Below, piece after piece: positions 46,638 through 56,216 of a DNA stretch of 64,000 bases. The notes below the pieces were generated by a model that made no database searches, was not told the DNA's origin, and worked only from the letters and a program-made list of their open reading frames with translations. Where the stretch lies: NCBI GenBank assembly GCA_023425645.1, contig JAFACG010000028.1, positions 1 through 64,000 on the forward strand, given 5' to 3'. The number at the start of each line of letters is the position of its first letter. Position 1 is the stretch's first letter. A program made the translations under genes and the position numbers. The stretch comes from Pseudomonadota bacterium. Lineage in GTDB: Bacteria > Pseudomonadota > Gammaproteobacteria > Burkholderiales > Burkholderiaceae_B.

Positions 46638-47303
46638 TTATGCTTGATGAGGGATTGCCTGCCCAGTATAGCTTTGCAGCAATTGAACCACCGATTGCAG
46701 GCGTTTATCCAGGATTTTAGAGCGTCGGAGCGCGGACGCGGTTTCCATCACGTATTCGATGCAGGGGCCGTTGATGCCCTGGGCCGAATGGACGACCTGC
46801 ATGAGCTGGTCGTCGGGCATGCGCGGCACGTAGGCATCGGTCTTGCGGTTCATGGTGAACACCAGGGCGCGGATGTCCCCCTGGGTGGTGCGGCAGCGCA
46901 GCCAGCGGGGAATGTAGGCTCCGCTGGGCATCTCGCGCTGCCACAGCGCGTCGAAGACCTTGGGCACGTCGCGCCCGGGGATGCGGAAGGCCATGCCGCG
47001 GCACGAGCCGCCCACGTCCAGGCCGAAGACCAGGCCGGGCTGTTCGGGGGTGCCGCGGTTGATGCGCGACCACAGGCACAGGGCGCGGTGGTAGCCGCGC
47101 AGCAGCGCCTGGCGCTGCTCGACGAATTCGAAATCGGGACGCCAGATCAGGGATCCGTAGCCGTAGACCCAGAGGTCTTGTTCTCCGCACCACTGGACCT
47201 GGTCCAGGGACTGACGCAAGGAAGCGTTGCGTTCATCATCGGTCAACACGCGGAAGCTGCAGGGCTTGGGCGCTTCGGAGGGCTGGGCGAAGGAGGAATC
47301 CAT
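46638..47303 (-). CDS. chaC: Glutathione-specific gamma-glutamylcyclotransferase (ChaC family)
   Basis: This 221-residue ChaC-type protein has the VYGYGSLIWRPDFEF substrate loop and the YIPRWL region. The catalytic Glu is expected in the LRGYHRALCLWS-to-GGSC segment. It releases 5-oxoproline and Cys-Gly from glutathione in the cytosol. ATG 47303 is preferred over an in-frame GTG at 47309. It is the first gene of a run chaC-pdxH-flavin reductase-lhgO-purU. AT-rich DNA to 47545 between it and tcdA (about 240 bases) probably holds divergent promoters, though no clear -35/-10 pair was found. Confidence 0.9.
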   Translation of the reverse strand: MDSSFAQPSEAPKPCSFRVLTDDERNASLRQSLDQVQWCGEQDLWVYGYGSLIWRPDFEFVEQRQALLRGYHRALCLWSRINRGTPEQPGLVFGLDVGGSCRGMAFRIPGRDVPKVFDALWQREMPSGAYIPRWLRCRTTQGDIRALVFTMNRKTDAYVPRMPDDQLMQVVHSAQGINGPCIEYVMETASALRRSKILDKRLQSVVQLLQSYTGQAIPHQA

Positions 47304-47545
47304 GTTCACGGCAAGGGGCTTGTGGCCTGAGTCACTGATAGTTGATACCTGTAGCGATTGTAGATCAAGCAGAACCTACTGTAGCGGGCTTTCTGCCTGA
47401 TAACTAAGGAAAAATAATAATTTGCTTATACGAGTGTTGCTATTTGGCAGGCCGCCGTCAAGCCGTCGGGGCATAAGGCTTCGGAGGCGGGAAATTTTCG
47501 TAAAATTGATGGGTTTGGCCGGGCTGGCCGGTCGTGGAAGGACGT

Positions 47546-48346
47546 ATGACAGAGCTGCAGGACATGGATGCCGAGCGCCGCTTCGGGGGCATAGACCGTT
47601 TGTACGGCGCGGGCGCCCGCGCGCGCCTGGCCGGGGCGCACGTGATGGTGGCGGGCATAGGCGGAGTGGGCACCTGGGCGGTGGAGGCGCTGGCTCGTTC
47701 GGCCGTGGGCGCCATCACCCTGATCGACCTGGACCATATCGCCGAGTCCAACATCAATCGCCAGCTGCCGGCGTTGGACAGCACGCTGGGGCAGGGCAAG
47801 GCGCAGGCCATGGCCCGCCGCATCCACGACATCAATCCGGCCTGCCGGGTGCAGGTGGTGGACGATTTCGTCTCGGAAGACAATGTGGCCGATCTGCTCG
47901 GGCAGCAGCCCGACGTGTTCCTCGACTGCACCGATCAGGCCAGCGCCAAGATCGCCCTGATCCTGGAGGCCCGCCGGCGCGGCGTCGCCTTGCTGACCTG
48001 CGGCGGCGCCGGCGGCAAGACCGATCCTCTTTCCTTGCGCGCCGGCGACCTGTCGCAGGCCCGGCACGATGCGCTGCTGGGGCGGCTGCGGCAGATCCTG
48101 CGCAAGCAGCATGGCTTTGCGCGCGGCAGCGACGCGCAGGGTCGCGCCTTGAAGCGCGTGCCGCGCATGGGCGTGGATTGCCTGTGGTTCGAGCAGGAAA
48201 CCCGCCTGCCCGAGGCCTGGACGGCCCGGGAGGACGGCGCCTTGCAGGGTCTGGCCTGCGCCGGCTATGGCTCGGGCGTGACGGTCACGGCCAGCATGGG
48301 CCTGCTGGCGGCCGACTTTGCCTTACGCCGCATCCTGAATCAGTAA
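47546..48346 (+). CDS. tcdA: tRNA threonylcarbamoyladenosine dehydratase
   Basis: This 266-residue E1-like protein has the GIGGVGTWAVEALARSAVG ATP loop and DLDHIAESNINRQ metal/ATP stretch of TcdA/CsdL. It dehydrates t6A to cyclic ct6A in tRNA. The ATG at 47546 follows GGAAGGA closely; a GTG at 47534 is also in frame. Its last 24 bases overlap the end of pabC on the other strand. TsaC, an earlier enzyme of the same modification, is encoded at 34706. Confidence 0.93.
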   Translation: MTELQDMDAERRFGGIDRLYGAGARARLAGAHVMVAGIGGVGTWAVEALARSAVGAITLIDLDHIAESNINRQLPALDSTLGQGKAQAMARRIHDINPACRVQVVDDFVSEDNVADLLGQQPDVFLDCTDQASAKIALILEARRRGVALLTCGGAGGKTDPLSLRAGDLSQARHDALLGRLRQILRKQHGFARGSDAQGRALKRVPRMGVDCLWFEQETRLPEAWTAREDGALQGLACAGYGSGVTVTASMGLLAADFALRRILNQ

Positions 48347-48973
48347 GGCGTCCTGCCAGCCGCGCAGGGCGTTCGAGACGCGCAGCGCCCGGGCCTGCCG
48401 CAGCATGTCCAGCGTGATGTCGGCTTCGCGTACCAGCCCGCTGTTCAGCAGGGCCTGGCGCTGCACGCCGGGCAGCAGCCAGCCGCTGGCGGCCGGCGTC
48501 CACCAGGCGCCGTGCTCGTCCTGGATGTAGATATTGCTGCGGCTGCCTTCGCAGACGCGGTTCTGGCCGTCCACGAAGATGATGTCGAACAGATCGGGGT
48601 CTTCCGCCAGCAGGCGGCCCGCCTGCTGGTACCAGGGGCGATGCGTGGTCTTGTGGGCCAGCAGCGGATCCAGGACCGGCAGCGGCGTAGGCGACAGGCG
48701 CAGCCGCAGCGGTCCGGGCAGCGCGGGCAGCGGTTCCGCCTGGGCGGCGGCCGCGCCATGCGCCTGCCACAGCACGCGCAGCCGCAGCGCGGTCCGGCTG
48801 GGCGCCCGGGCCAGGGCCAGATGCACGGCCTGCAGCCAGATCTGCGTGTCCCAGGCGTAGTCCAGGGCGGCGCAACTGCGCGCCACGCGTTCCAGGTGCA
48901 GCTCCAGCAGCGGAATCTGGCCGTCCGCATCCACCCGCAGCGTTTCGATCAGTTCAGGTTTGCCGTGCGTCAT
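48323..48973 (-). CDS. pabC: Class IV aminotransferase, 4-amino-4-deoxychorismate lyase-like
   Basis: This 216-residue fold-type IV PLP protein has the cofactor Lys in AHKTTHRPWY and the EGSRSNIYI phosphate-binding stretch. It is shorter than typical PabC (about 270), chiefly at the N-terminus. With pabB overlapping it by 20 bases upstream, release of pyruvate from aminodeoxychorismate to form p-aminobenzoate is the likely role. The 3' end runs 24 bases into tcdA on the opposite strand. Confidence 0.87.
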   Translation of the reverse strand: MTHGKPELIETLRVDADGQIPLLELHLERVARSCAALDYAWDTQIWLQAVHLALARAPSRTALRLRVLWQAHGAAAAQAEPLPALPGPLRLRLSPTPLPVLDPLLAHKTTHRPWYQQAGRLLAEDPDLFDIIFVDGQNRVCEGSRSNIYIQDEHGAWWTPAASGWLLPGVQRQALLNSGLVREADITLDMLRQARALRVSNALRGWQDALLIQDAA

Positions 48974-50096
48974 GGCGGGGCCTTTGCGTCAGGGTTACGG
49001 GGGTCTGCAGCACGCGCGCCTTCCACAGGCACTCCTGCCATTCCTGTTCGGGATCCGAGTCCAGCACGATGCCGCCGCCGGCGCCGAACACGCCCTGGCC
49101 GTGGTCGTCCAGCTCCAGGGTGCGGATGCTGACATTCAGGGACAGGTCGCCCTGCGGGCTCAGGAACCCGACCGAGCCGCAATAGATGCCGCGGCGCCAG
49201 GGCTCGAGCCGGCGTATGCATTGCATGGCGGCCAGCTTGGGCGCGCCGGTGATGGACCCGCAGGGGAACAGGGCGCGCAGCAGGGCTTCCAGCCCGCAGT
49301 CCGCATCCAGTTCTGCCTCGACGGTGGAGGTCATGGTCCAGACCGAGGCATACTGCTCCACGTCGAACAGGCTGGTGACGCGCACCGTGCCGGTGCGGGC
49401 CACCCGGCCCAGGTCGTTGCGCAGCAAGTCCACGATCATGACATTTTCCGCCCTGTCTTTAAGGCTGTCACGCAGTTCCTGCGCATTGGCCCGGTCGCGC
49501 AAGGAGTCGGGGTCGCGCGGCCGCGTGCCCTTCATGGGGCGTGTGCGAATGCGCGTGCCGCGCTTTTCCAGGAACAGCTCGGGCGACAAGGACAGGATGT
49601 GGCGGCCGCCCAGGTCCAGGTAGGCGCCGTAGGCCACCGGGTGGCGCGCGGCCAGGGCGGCGTACAGTTCGCGCGGCGGCATGTCTGCATGGATGCGCAC
49701 GGGCACGGTGTAATTGATCTGGTAGAACTCGCCGGCCCGCAGCCCGGCCTGGATCTGTTCCAGCGCGGCGCGGTAGTCCTGCGGCGCGACGTCCAGACTG
49801 GCCTGCAGCGCGGGCGCGGCCTGGCTGTTCCACAGGGGGACGTGCCGGGCCTGTTCGAAGACCAGGGCGGTCAGCGGCGCCTGGGCGCGCGCCGGACGCG
49901 GCGCCAGGCGCGGCTCGAACAGTTCGGCCAGCTCGTAGTCCAGGGCCAGCGCCACCCAGCGGCCCGCCAGACGGGCCTGCTCGATGGCGTCGAAAGCCTG
50001 GTCCAGCTCCCGGGGCGTGCGGGCTTCGATCTTGCCCAGGCACTCCCGCATTTCCAGCGCCGTGTTCCTCAGTCGGTCTTCGAATCGGCCATACAT
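48954..50096 (-). CDS. pabB: Aminodeoxychorismate synthase component I
   Basis: This 380-residue chorismate-using enzyme has RTRPMKGTRPRDP, NVMIVDLLRNDLGRV and PCGSITGAPK, all typical of PabB. It makes 4-amino-4-deoxychorismate for folate, with a glutaminase subunit (PabA/TrpG) encoded elsewhere. ATG 50096 has GAGGA upstream at proper spacing, so the gene starts 28 bases inside uvrA. A second ATG at 50051 would avoid overlap but lacks such a site. The gene overlaps pabC at its end. Confidence 0.94.
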   Translation of the reverse strand: MYGRFEDRLRNTALEMRECLGKIEARTPRELDQAFDAIEQARLAGRWVALALDYELAELFEPRLAPRPARAQAPLTALVFEQARHVPLWNSQAAPALQASLDVAPQDYRAALEQIQAGLRAGEFYQINYTVPVRIHADMPPRELYAALAARHPVAYGAYLDLGGRHILSLSPELFLEKRGTRIRTRPMKGTRPRDPDSLRDRANAQELRDSLKDRAENVMIVDLLRNDLGRVARTGTVRVTSLFDVEQYASVWTMTSTVEAELDADCGLEALLRALFPCGSITGAPKLAAMQCIRRLEPWRRGIYCGSVGFLSPQGDLSLNVSIRTLELDDHGQGVFGAGGGIVLDSDPEQEWQECLWKARVLQTPVTLTQRPRHDARQT

Positions 50097-53000
50097 GCGC
50101 CGTGTTCCTCTAAAAATGCCGCCAGCGCCGCTCCGGTGTGCGAGGCCGGCGTGGCCTGGACCTGTTCGGGCGTGCCCTGCACGACCAGCCGGCCGCCGCC
50201 CGAGCCGCCTTCGGGGCCCAGGTCCACGATCCAGTCGGCTTCGGCGATCAGGTCCAGATTGTGTTCGATCACGACCACGGTGTGCCCGGCGTCGACCAGC
50301 CTGTGCAGCACCAGGATCAGTTTTTCCACGTCCGCCATGGACAGGCCCACGGTGGGTTCATCCAGCACGTACAGCGTATGGGGCGCCTTGTAGGCCCGGC
50401 CCGTGCGGGTCAGGCCTTCATCCAGCCGCGCCTTGACCAGTTCGCTGACCAGCTTGATGCGCTGGGCTTCGCCGCCGGACAGGGTGGGCGAAGGCTGGCC
50501 CAGGGTCAGATAGCCCAGGCCCACGCTTTGCATCAGCTGCAAGGGGCGCAGGATCTTGGGGTGGGCGGCGAAGTATTCCACGGCCTCGTCCACGTCCATC
50601 TGCAGCAGCTGGCCGGCGGACACGCCGCGCCAGGTCACGGACAGGGTCTCGGGATTGAAGCGCTGGCCGTGGCAGGCGTCGCACGGCACCTTGACGTCGG
50701 GCAGGAAGCTCATCTCCAGCGTGCGCATGCCCTGGCCTTCGCACAGGGGGCAGCGGCCCTCGCCGGTGTTGAAGGAGAAACGCGACGCGGTCCAGCCGCG
50801 CAGGCGCGCGTCGTTCGTGCCGGCGAACAGCTTGCGCACCTCGTCCCAGAAGCCGATGTAGGTGGCCGGGCAGGAACGCGGCGTCTTGCCGATGGGAGTC
50901 TGGTCGACTTCCAGGACGCGGTCCAGCGACTCCCACCCGCTGATGCGCGAGCAGCCCTGCCAGGACGGCGGCAGCTTGCTGCCCACCGCGCGCGCCAGGT
51001 TGTCCAGCAGCACGTCGCGCGCGAAAGTGGACTTGCCCGATCCCGACACGCCCGTGACCACGCTGAGCTTGCCCAGCGGGATGCCGGCCTGCACGTCCTG
51101 CAGGTTGTGCAGGCGGGCGCCGTGCACGGTCAGCAGCGGCGTGTCCGCCTCCACCGGGCGGCGCGCCTGCATGGGGTGCTGCAAGGGTTCCCGCAGGTAG
51201 CGGCCGGTCAGCGAAGCCGGATTGGCCTCGATTTCCTCCAGCGTGCCCTGGGCGATGACTTCGCCGCCGCGCTTGCCGGCGCCCGGTCCCATGTCGATGA
51301 TGTGCTGGGCGCGGCGTATGGTGTCTTCGTCGTGTTCCACCACCACCAGGGTGTTGCCATTGCCTTCCAGGCGGGCCATGGCCTTGAGCAGGATCTGGTT
51401 GTCGCGCGGGTGCAGGCCTATGGTGGGCTCGTCCAGCACGTAGCACACGCCTTGCAGATTGGAGCCGAGCTGCGCGGCCAGGCGGATGCGCTGCGCCTCG
51501 CCGCCCGAGAGCGTGGGGGCGGCGCGGTCCAGGGCCAGGTAGCCCAGGCCCACTTCGTGCATGAAGTCCAGCCGGCTGCGGATCTCGTTCAGGATGTCGC
51601 GGGCGATGTCGGCCTCGCGTCCGTCCATGTCCAGTCCCGTGAAGAAGGTCTGCGCCTCCTCCACCGGCAGGGAGGCCAGTTGCGCGATGGAGCGATCGCG
51701 CCATTCGAAGGCCAGCGACACGGGGTTCAGGCGCTGTCCGCGGCAGCTCGGGCATTCCACGGCTTCGCCTTCGTAGCCGGCGTTCCAGGCGCTTTCTTCT
51801 CCGGTCTGCTCCTGGTCGAAGCCGGTCAGCTTGACGCCGGTGCCGAAGCAGTCCGTGCACCAGCCGTGCTTGGAGTTATAGGAGAACATGCGCGGATCGG
51901 GCTCGGGAAAGCTGGTGCCGCAGCAGGGGCAGGCGCGCTTAACCGAGAAATGCTGCTGGCCGGCCTCGGCCGACGGCCGCCCGCGGCGGCGTTCCTCCAG
52001 CGGCAGGGCGCCGGATGGCGTCAGCGGCGCGAGCACGCTCAGCGTGCCGTGGCCCAGTTCCAGCGCCTCGCGTATGGCCTGGCGCAGCTGCAGCTCGTGG
52101 CGCGGGTCCACGATGAGGTCGGCCACCGGCAGCTCCAGCGTGTGTTCGCTGTAGCGGTCCAGGCGCGGCCAGGGGGAGACGGGGATGAACTCGCCGTCCA
52201 CGCGCAGGTGGGTGTAGCCCTTGCCCTGGGCCCACTTGGCCAGGTCGGTGTAGTAGCCCTTGCGCGCCGTCACCAGCGGGGCCAGCAGGCCTATGTGTTC
52301 GCCCTTGTGGTCGCGCAGCAGTTGCGCGGCGATCTGCTCGGGCGTCTGCGGCGCCACCGGCACATGGCAGGTGGGGCAGTACTGCGTGGCCAGCTTCACG
52401 TACAGCAGGCGCAGGAAGTGGTGGATCTCCGTCATGGTGGCCACGGTGGACTTGCGGCCGCCCCGGCTGGTGCGCTGCTCGATGGCCACGGTGGGCGGGA
52501 TGCCGTAGATGGCGTCCACGTCGGGCTGGCCGGCCGGCTGCACGATGGCGCGCGCGTAGGCGTTCAGGGATTCCAGGTAGCGGCGCTGGCCTTCATTGAA
52601 CAGGATGTCGAAGGCCAGGGTGGATTTGCCCGACCCCGACACGCCCGTGACCACGGTGAAGGTGTTGCGCGGGATGTGGACGGAGATGCCCTTCAGGTTG
52701 TGTTCGCGCGCGTTCAGGATGGCGATGCGGCCGTCGTCCTCCTTGGCGGGCGCGGCGGCGTAGGCGATGGCGGGCTCGGCCAGCGCCGGTGCGGCCTGGC
52801 CGATGATGGCGTCTTCGTATTCCTTCAGGGCGCGGCCGGTATGCGATTGCGGCAGGGCCATGATGTCGGCGGGCGTGCCCGCGCCCAGCACCAGGCCGCC
52901 GTGCTCGCCGCCTTCGGGGCCCAGGTCTATGACCCAGTCGGCGGCGCGGATCAGGTCCAGGTTGTGCTCGATGATGAGCAGGCTGTGGCCGGCGGCCAGC

Positions 53001-55762
53001 AGCTTGCGGAAGGCGCGCATCAGGCGCGCGATGTCGTCGAAGTGCAGGCCGGTGGTGGGTTCGTCGAACAGGAACAGATTGCCCTTCTTGGCCACTTGCA
53101 CCCGGCTCAGGCGGCTGCGCGAGGCTTCCGCCAGGTAGCCGGCCAGCTTCAGGCGCTGGGCCTCGCCGCCTGACAGCGTGGGCACGGGCTGGCCCAGCTT
53201 CAGGTAGTCCAGGCCCACGTCGGCCAGGGGCGCCAGGCCCGTCTGCACATCGCGCAGGCCTTCGAAGAACTCCAGCGCCTCGTGCACGGTCATGTCCAGC
53301 ACCTCGTCGATGGAGGCGCTGCGGCCGAAGTGCTCGATGCGCACTTCCAGCACTTCGGGGCGGAAGCGCTTGCCGTCGCAGTCCGGGCAGCGCAGGTAGA
53401 CGTCCGAGAGGAACTGCATCTCGATGTGCTCGAAGCCAGTGCCGCCGCAGGTCGGGCAGCGGCCGTCGCCGCTGTTGAAGCTGAAGGTGCCGGGCGTGTA
53501 GCCGCGCTCCTTGGACAGCGCCGCCTGGGCGAAGAGCTTGCGGATGGGGTCGAATGCGCCCACATAGCTGGCCGGGTTGGAGCGCGCGGTCTTGCCGATG
53601 GGCGTCTGGTCCACCATGACGACCTCGGCGACCTGCTCCACGCCCAGCAGCGCGCCGTAGGCGCCGGGCGCCTCGGTGGGCTTGCCCTGCTGCTTGAGCA
53701 TGGCGGGGTAGAGCACGTCCTGGATCAGGGTGGATTTGCCCGAGCCCGACACCCCGGTCACGCAGACCAGGCGGCCCAAGGGGATGGAGACGGAGATGTG
53801 GCGCAGGTTGTGCGCGCTGACGTCTTCCAGCAGCAGGCGCGGCGTACTGTCGGCCACGGGCAGGGGGCGGGGCGCTTCGATGCTCAGTTCGCCGCTCAGG
53901 TAGCGGCCCGTCAGGGTGTCGGCGCGGCGCAGCGCCTGCGGGGAACCGTCGAACAGGATCTGTCCGCCGCGCTCGCCGGGCCCTGGCCCCATATCCAGGA
54001 TGCGGTCGGCCGCCACCATGACTTGCGGATCGTGCTCCACCACCACCAGGGTGTTGCCGTTGCCGCGCAGCCGGTGCATGACCTGGATGATGCGATGCAT
54101 GTCGCGCGGGTGCAGGCCGATGGAGGGTTCGTCCAGCACGAACAGGGTGTTGACCAGCGAGGTGCCCAGCGCCGTGGTCAGGTTGATGCGCTGCACCTCG
54201 CCGCCCGACAGCGTGCGGCTCTGGCGGTCCAGCGAGAGGTAGGCCAGGCCCACATCGCACAGGTAGTCCAGGCGCGCCAGGGTTTCTTTCAGGAGCAGGT
54301 CGATGGCGGCGTCGCGCGCATCGCCGAAATGCAGGCCGCGGAAGAAGTCGCGCACATGCTCGATGGGCAGGCGCATCAGGTCGGGCACGCTCAGGCCGGG
54401 CAGGGCGTTCAGCTGCTCGCGCGACCACAGCGCATGCACCGGCATGAAGCGCTTGTAGACAGACTCGGCGGGCGCGGCGTCTCCGCCCACGCGCCACAGG
54501 CTGGCGTCGGGCTTCAGGCGCGAGCCGGCGCAGGCCGGGCAGGTGTTGTAGCTGCGGTACTTGGACAGCAGCACGCGCACGTGCATCTTGTAGGCGCGCG
54601 ACTCCAGCCAGTCGAAGAAGCGCTGGGCACCGTACCACTGGGTCTTCCAGGCGTGGTTGCCGCCTTTCCAGTCCGGCGTCCCGTGGATCACCCAATCCTT
54701 TTCCGCGTCGCTCAGGTCTTTCCAGGGCACGCCCAGGCGCACGCCCGCCGCCGGCGCGTAGCGTTCCATGTCCTGCTGGCATTCTTTGTAGCTGGCCGTC
54801 TGCCAGGGGCGCACGGCGCCCTCCAGCAGGCTCTTGGTCTGGTCGGGCACCACCAGCCCGTAGTCTATGCCCATGACGCGGCCAAAGCCCCGGCAACTGT
54901 CGCAGGCGCCCAAGGGCGAATTGAAGGAGAAGGTGCTGGCCACCGGCGCGCTGTAGTCGATGTCGCAATGCGCGCAGTGCAGGCCCTGGCTGAAGCGCCA
55001 GGCGGTTTCCGGGCCTTCGCTGCTGGCCGAAGCGTAGACCGTCAGCCTGCCCTGGCCGTGGCGCAGGGCGGCCTCGATGGCTTCCATGAAGCGCTCGGGC
55101 TCCACCGTGCCGGCGCGAAAGCGATCCTGGATCACGTACAGCGTCTTCTGTTCCGCGGGCCGCCCCTTGGATGCCTTGCCCTTGGCCGGCGTGTCGGCCG
55201 GCGCGGTTTCCTCGTGGTGCAGGCGGGTATAGCCCTGCTGGTGCAGCAGCTTCTCGATTTCCTCGCTGGTGAAATTGGCCGGCACCTTGACCGGGAAGGT
55301 CAGCACCAAGCGCGGGTCGTCGTGGTCGCGGGCCAGCGCGCGGATCTGCCGCGCGACGCTGTCGGCATTGTCGCGCCGCACGGGGCGCGAGCACTGGCGG
55401 CAGAACAGCTCGCCCAGCCGGGCGTACAGCAGCTTGATGTAATCGTTCAGTTCCGTCATGGTGCCCACCGTGCTGCGCGAGTTGCGCACCGGGTTCACCT
55501 GGTCGATGGCGATGGCGGGCAGGATGCCCTCGATGCGGTCGACCTGGGGCTTGTCCATGCGGTCCAGGAACTGGCGCGCATAGGGCGAGAAGGTTTCCAC
55601 ATAGCGCCGCTGCCCTTCCGCATACAGGGTGTCGAAGGCCAGCGAGCTCTTGCCCGAGCCGGACACGCCGGTGATGACCAGCAGCTCGCCGGTCTTGATG
55701 CTGACATCCAGGTTTTTCAGGGTGTTCTGGCGGGCGCCAAAAATGCGTATTTCTGAACTCAT
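50069..55762 (-). CDS. uvrA: Tandem-duplicated UvrA-like ABC ATPase (1897 residues)
   Basis: This very long protein is two UvrA copies in one chain. Walker A motifs with GVSGSGKS occur four times, near residues 37, 672, 1040 and 1574, each with LSGGE signature motifs and CxxC zinc-binding pairs (CRQC, CPTC). Residues 1-about 1000 form one UvrA unit and about 1005-1897 the other, joined by a linker rich in Ala and Pro (YAAAPAKEDD). Normal UvrA is about 950 residues and acts as a dimer, so this is in effect a covalent dimer. It is a known paralogue type in Burkholderiales and some gamma-proteobacteria. Ordinary nucleotide-excision uvrA is probably elsewhere. pabB starts within its 3' end. Confidence 0.93.
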   Translation of the reverse strand: MSSEIRIFGARQNTLKNLDVSIKTGELLVITGVSGSGKSSLAFDTLYAEGQRRYVETFSPYARQFLDRMDKPQVDRIEGILPAIAIDQVNPVRNSRSTVGTMTELNDYIKLLYARLGELFCRQCSRPVRRDNADSVARQIRALARDHDDPRLVLTFPVKVPANFTSEEIEKLLHQQGYTRLHHEETAPADTPAKGKASKGRPAEQKTLYVIQDRFRAGTVEPERFMEAIEAALRHGQGRLTVYASASSEGPETAWRFSQGLHCAHCDIDYSAPVASTFSFNSPLGACDSCRGFGRVMGIDYGLVVPDQTKSLLEGAVRPWQTASYKECQQDMERYAPAAGVRLGVPWKDLSDAEKDWVIHGTPDWKGGNHAWKTQWYGAQRFFDWLESRAYKMHVRVLLSKYRSYNTCPACAGSRLKPDASLWRVGGDAAPAESVYKRFMPVHALWSREQLNALPGLSVPDLMRLPIEHVRDFFRGLHFGDARDAAIDLLLKETLARLDYLCDVGLAYLSLDRQSRTLSGGEVQRINLTTALGTSLVNTLFVLDEPSIGLHPRDMHRIIQVMHRLRGNGNTLVVVEHDPQVMVAADRILDMGPGPGERGGQILFDGSPQALRRADTLTGRYLSGELSIEAPRPLPVADSTPRLLLEDVSAHNLRHISVSIPLGRLVCVTGVSGSGKSTLIQDVLYPAMLKQQGKPTEAPGAYGALLGVEQVAEVVMVDQTPIGKTARSNPASYVGAFDPIRKLFAQAALSKERGYTPGTFSFNSGDGRCPTCGGTGFEHIEMQFLSDVYLRCPDCDGKRFRPEVLEVRIEHFGRSASIDEVLDMTVHEALEFFEGLRDVQTGLAPLADVGLDYLKLGQPVPTLSGGEAQRLKLAGYLAEASRSRLSRVQVAKKGNLFLFDEPTTGLHFDDIARLMRAFRKLLAAGHSLLIIEHNLDLIRAADWVIDLGPEGGEHGGLVLGAGTPADIMALPQSHTGRALKEYEDAIIGQAAPALAEPAIAYAAAPAKEDDGRIAILNAREHNLKGISVHIPRNTFTVVTGVSGSGKSTLAFDILFNEGQRRYLESLNAYARAIVQPAGQPDVDAIYGIPPTVAIEQRTSRGGRKSTVATMTEIHHFLRLLYVKLATQYCPTCHVPVAPQTPEQIAAQLLRDHKGEHIGLLAPLVTARKGYYTDLAKWAQGKGYTHLRVDGEFIPVSPWPRLDRYSEHTLELPVADLIVDPRHELQLRQAIREALELGHGTLSVLAPLTPSGALPLEERRRGRPSAEAGQQHFSVKRACPCCGTSFPEPDPRMFSYNSKHGWCTDCFGTGVKLTGFDQEQTGEESAWNAGYEGEAVECPSCRGQRLNPVSLAFEWRDRSIAQLASLPVEEAQTFFTGLDMDGREADIARDILNEIRSRLDFMHEVGLGYLALDRAAPTLSGGEAQRIRLAAQLGSNLQGVCYVLDEPTIGLHPRDNQILLKAMARLEGNGNTLVVVEHDEDTIRRAQHIIDMGPGAGKRGGEVIAQGTLEEIEANPASLTGRYLREPLQHPMQARRPVEADTPLLTVHGARLHNLQDVQAGIPLGKLSVVTGVSGSGKSTFARDVLLDNLARAVGSKLPPSWQGCSRISGWESLDRVLEVDQTPIGKTPRSCPATYIGFWDEVRKLFAGTNDARLRGWTASRFSFNTGEGRCPLCEGQGMRTLEMSFLPDVKVPCDACHGQRFNPETLSVTWRGVSAGQLLQMDVDEAVEYFAAHPKILRPLQLMQSVGLGYLTLGQPSPTLSGGEAQRIKLVSELVKARLDEGLTRTGRAYKAPHTLYVLDEPTVGLSMADVEKLILVLHRLVDAGHTVVVIEHNLDLIAEADWIVDLGPEGGSGGGRLVVQGTPEQVQATPASHTGAALAAFLEEHGACMADSKTD

Positions 55763-55915
55763 GGCAAGGTAGGCTTCTTGGAGAGGGCGGAGAAGGACGC
55801 GCAGGAGAGAGCCGGGCCTCCGAGAGGGGCGGGTCGCGGGTGCGGACCGCGCGCAGGCTGGGCGCAGCCTGTGGGCTCCGAGCGTCGATTCACCATGGAG
55901 GGCTCACGCTAACCT

Positions 55916-55944
55916 TTGTATCTTAACGCGGATTACGGTAGAAT
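55916..55944 (+). promoter_or_regulatory. Sigma-70-type promoter
   Basis: TTGTAT and TAGAAT are separated by 17 bases, a near-ideal layout, about 70 bases before the 42-residue gene at 56013. It is the clearest promoter in the window. Confidence 0.65.
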
Positions 55945-56012
55945 TTCCGGTTAGCTTTTGCGCTTTTGTCGGGATCATCCGGCAGGGCTTTTATTTGAGA
56001 TCGGAGATCACC

Positions 56013-56141
56013 ATGGCGGAAATCAAACGCACTCGCCGCAACACGCTGGAGCGTCGTTGCCTGGGCAAGGCCTTCAAGCGTCTGTTTGTTCGCGCCCCCA
56101 AAGGCGTGTTCAAGATGCTGGAAAAAGTCAAGCGCGTGTAA
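56013..56141 (+). CDS. 42-residue basic protein of unknown function
   Basis: This short open frame encodes a very basic peptide (about one third Arg plus Lys) beginning MAEIKRTRRNTLERR and ending EKVKRV. It has its own promoter (55916-55944), a GGAG ribosome site eight bases before the ATG and a terminator 76 bases after the stop. This full transcription unit makes it very likely real although it is too short for usual gene calls. No family is recognised. Charge suggests binding of nucleic acid or the ribosome, which is only inferred. It is divergent from the tandem UvrA gene. Confidence 0.75.
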   Translation: MAEIKRTRRNTLERRCLGKAFKRLFVRAPKGVFKMLEKVKRV

Positions 56142-56216
56142 GTGCGCCTGGCCGCGCCCCGGCCCGGATCGCATCCGCGGCCCCAGGGGAGGCGAACTGT
56201 TTCTGAACAGGAAAAG

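Noticed and set aside
47304..47545. Possible sigma-70 promoters between chaC and tcdA
   Set aside because: AT-rich hexamers such as TAAAAT are present, but no -35 at proper spacing could be matched.
50138..53173. 1011-codon and other long + strand frames opposite the tandem UvrA
   Set aside because: Antisense shadows of a gene with four intact ABC motifs; composition is nonsense-like.
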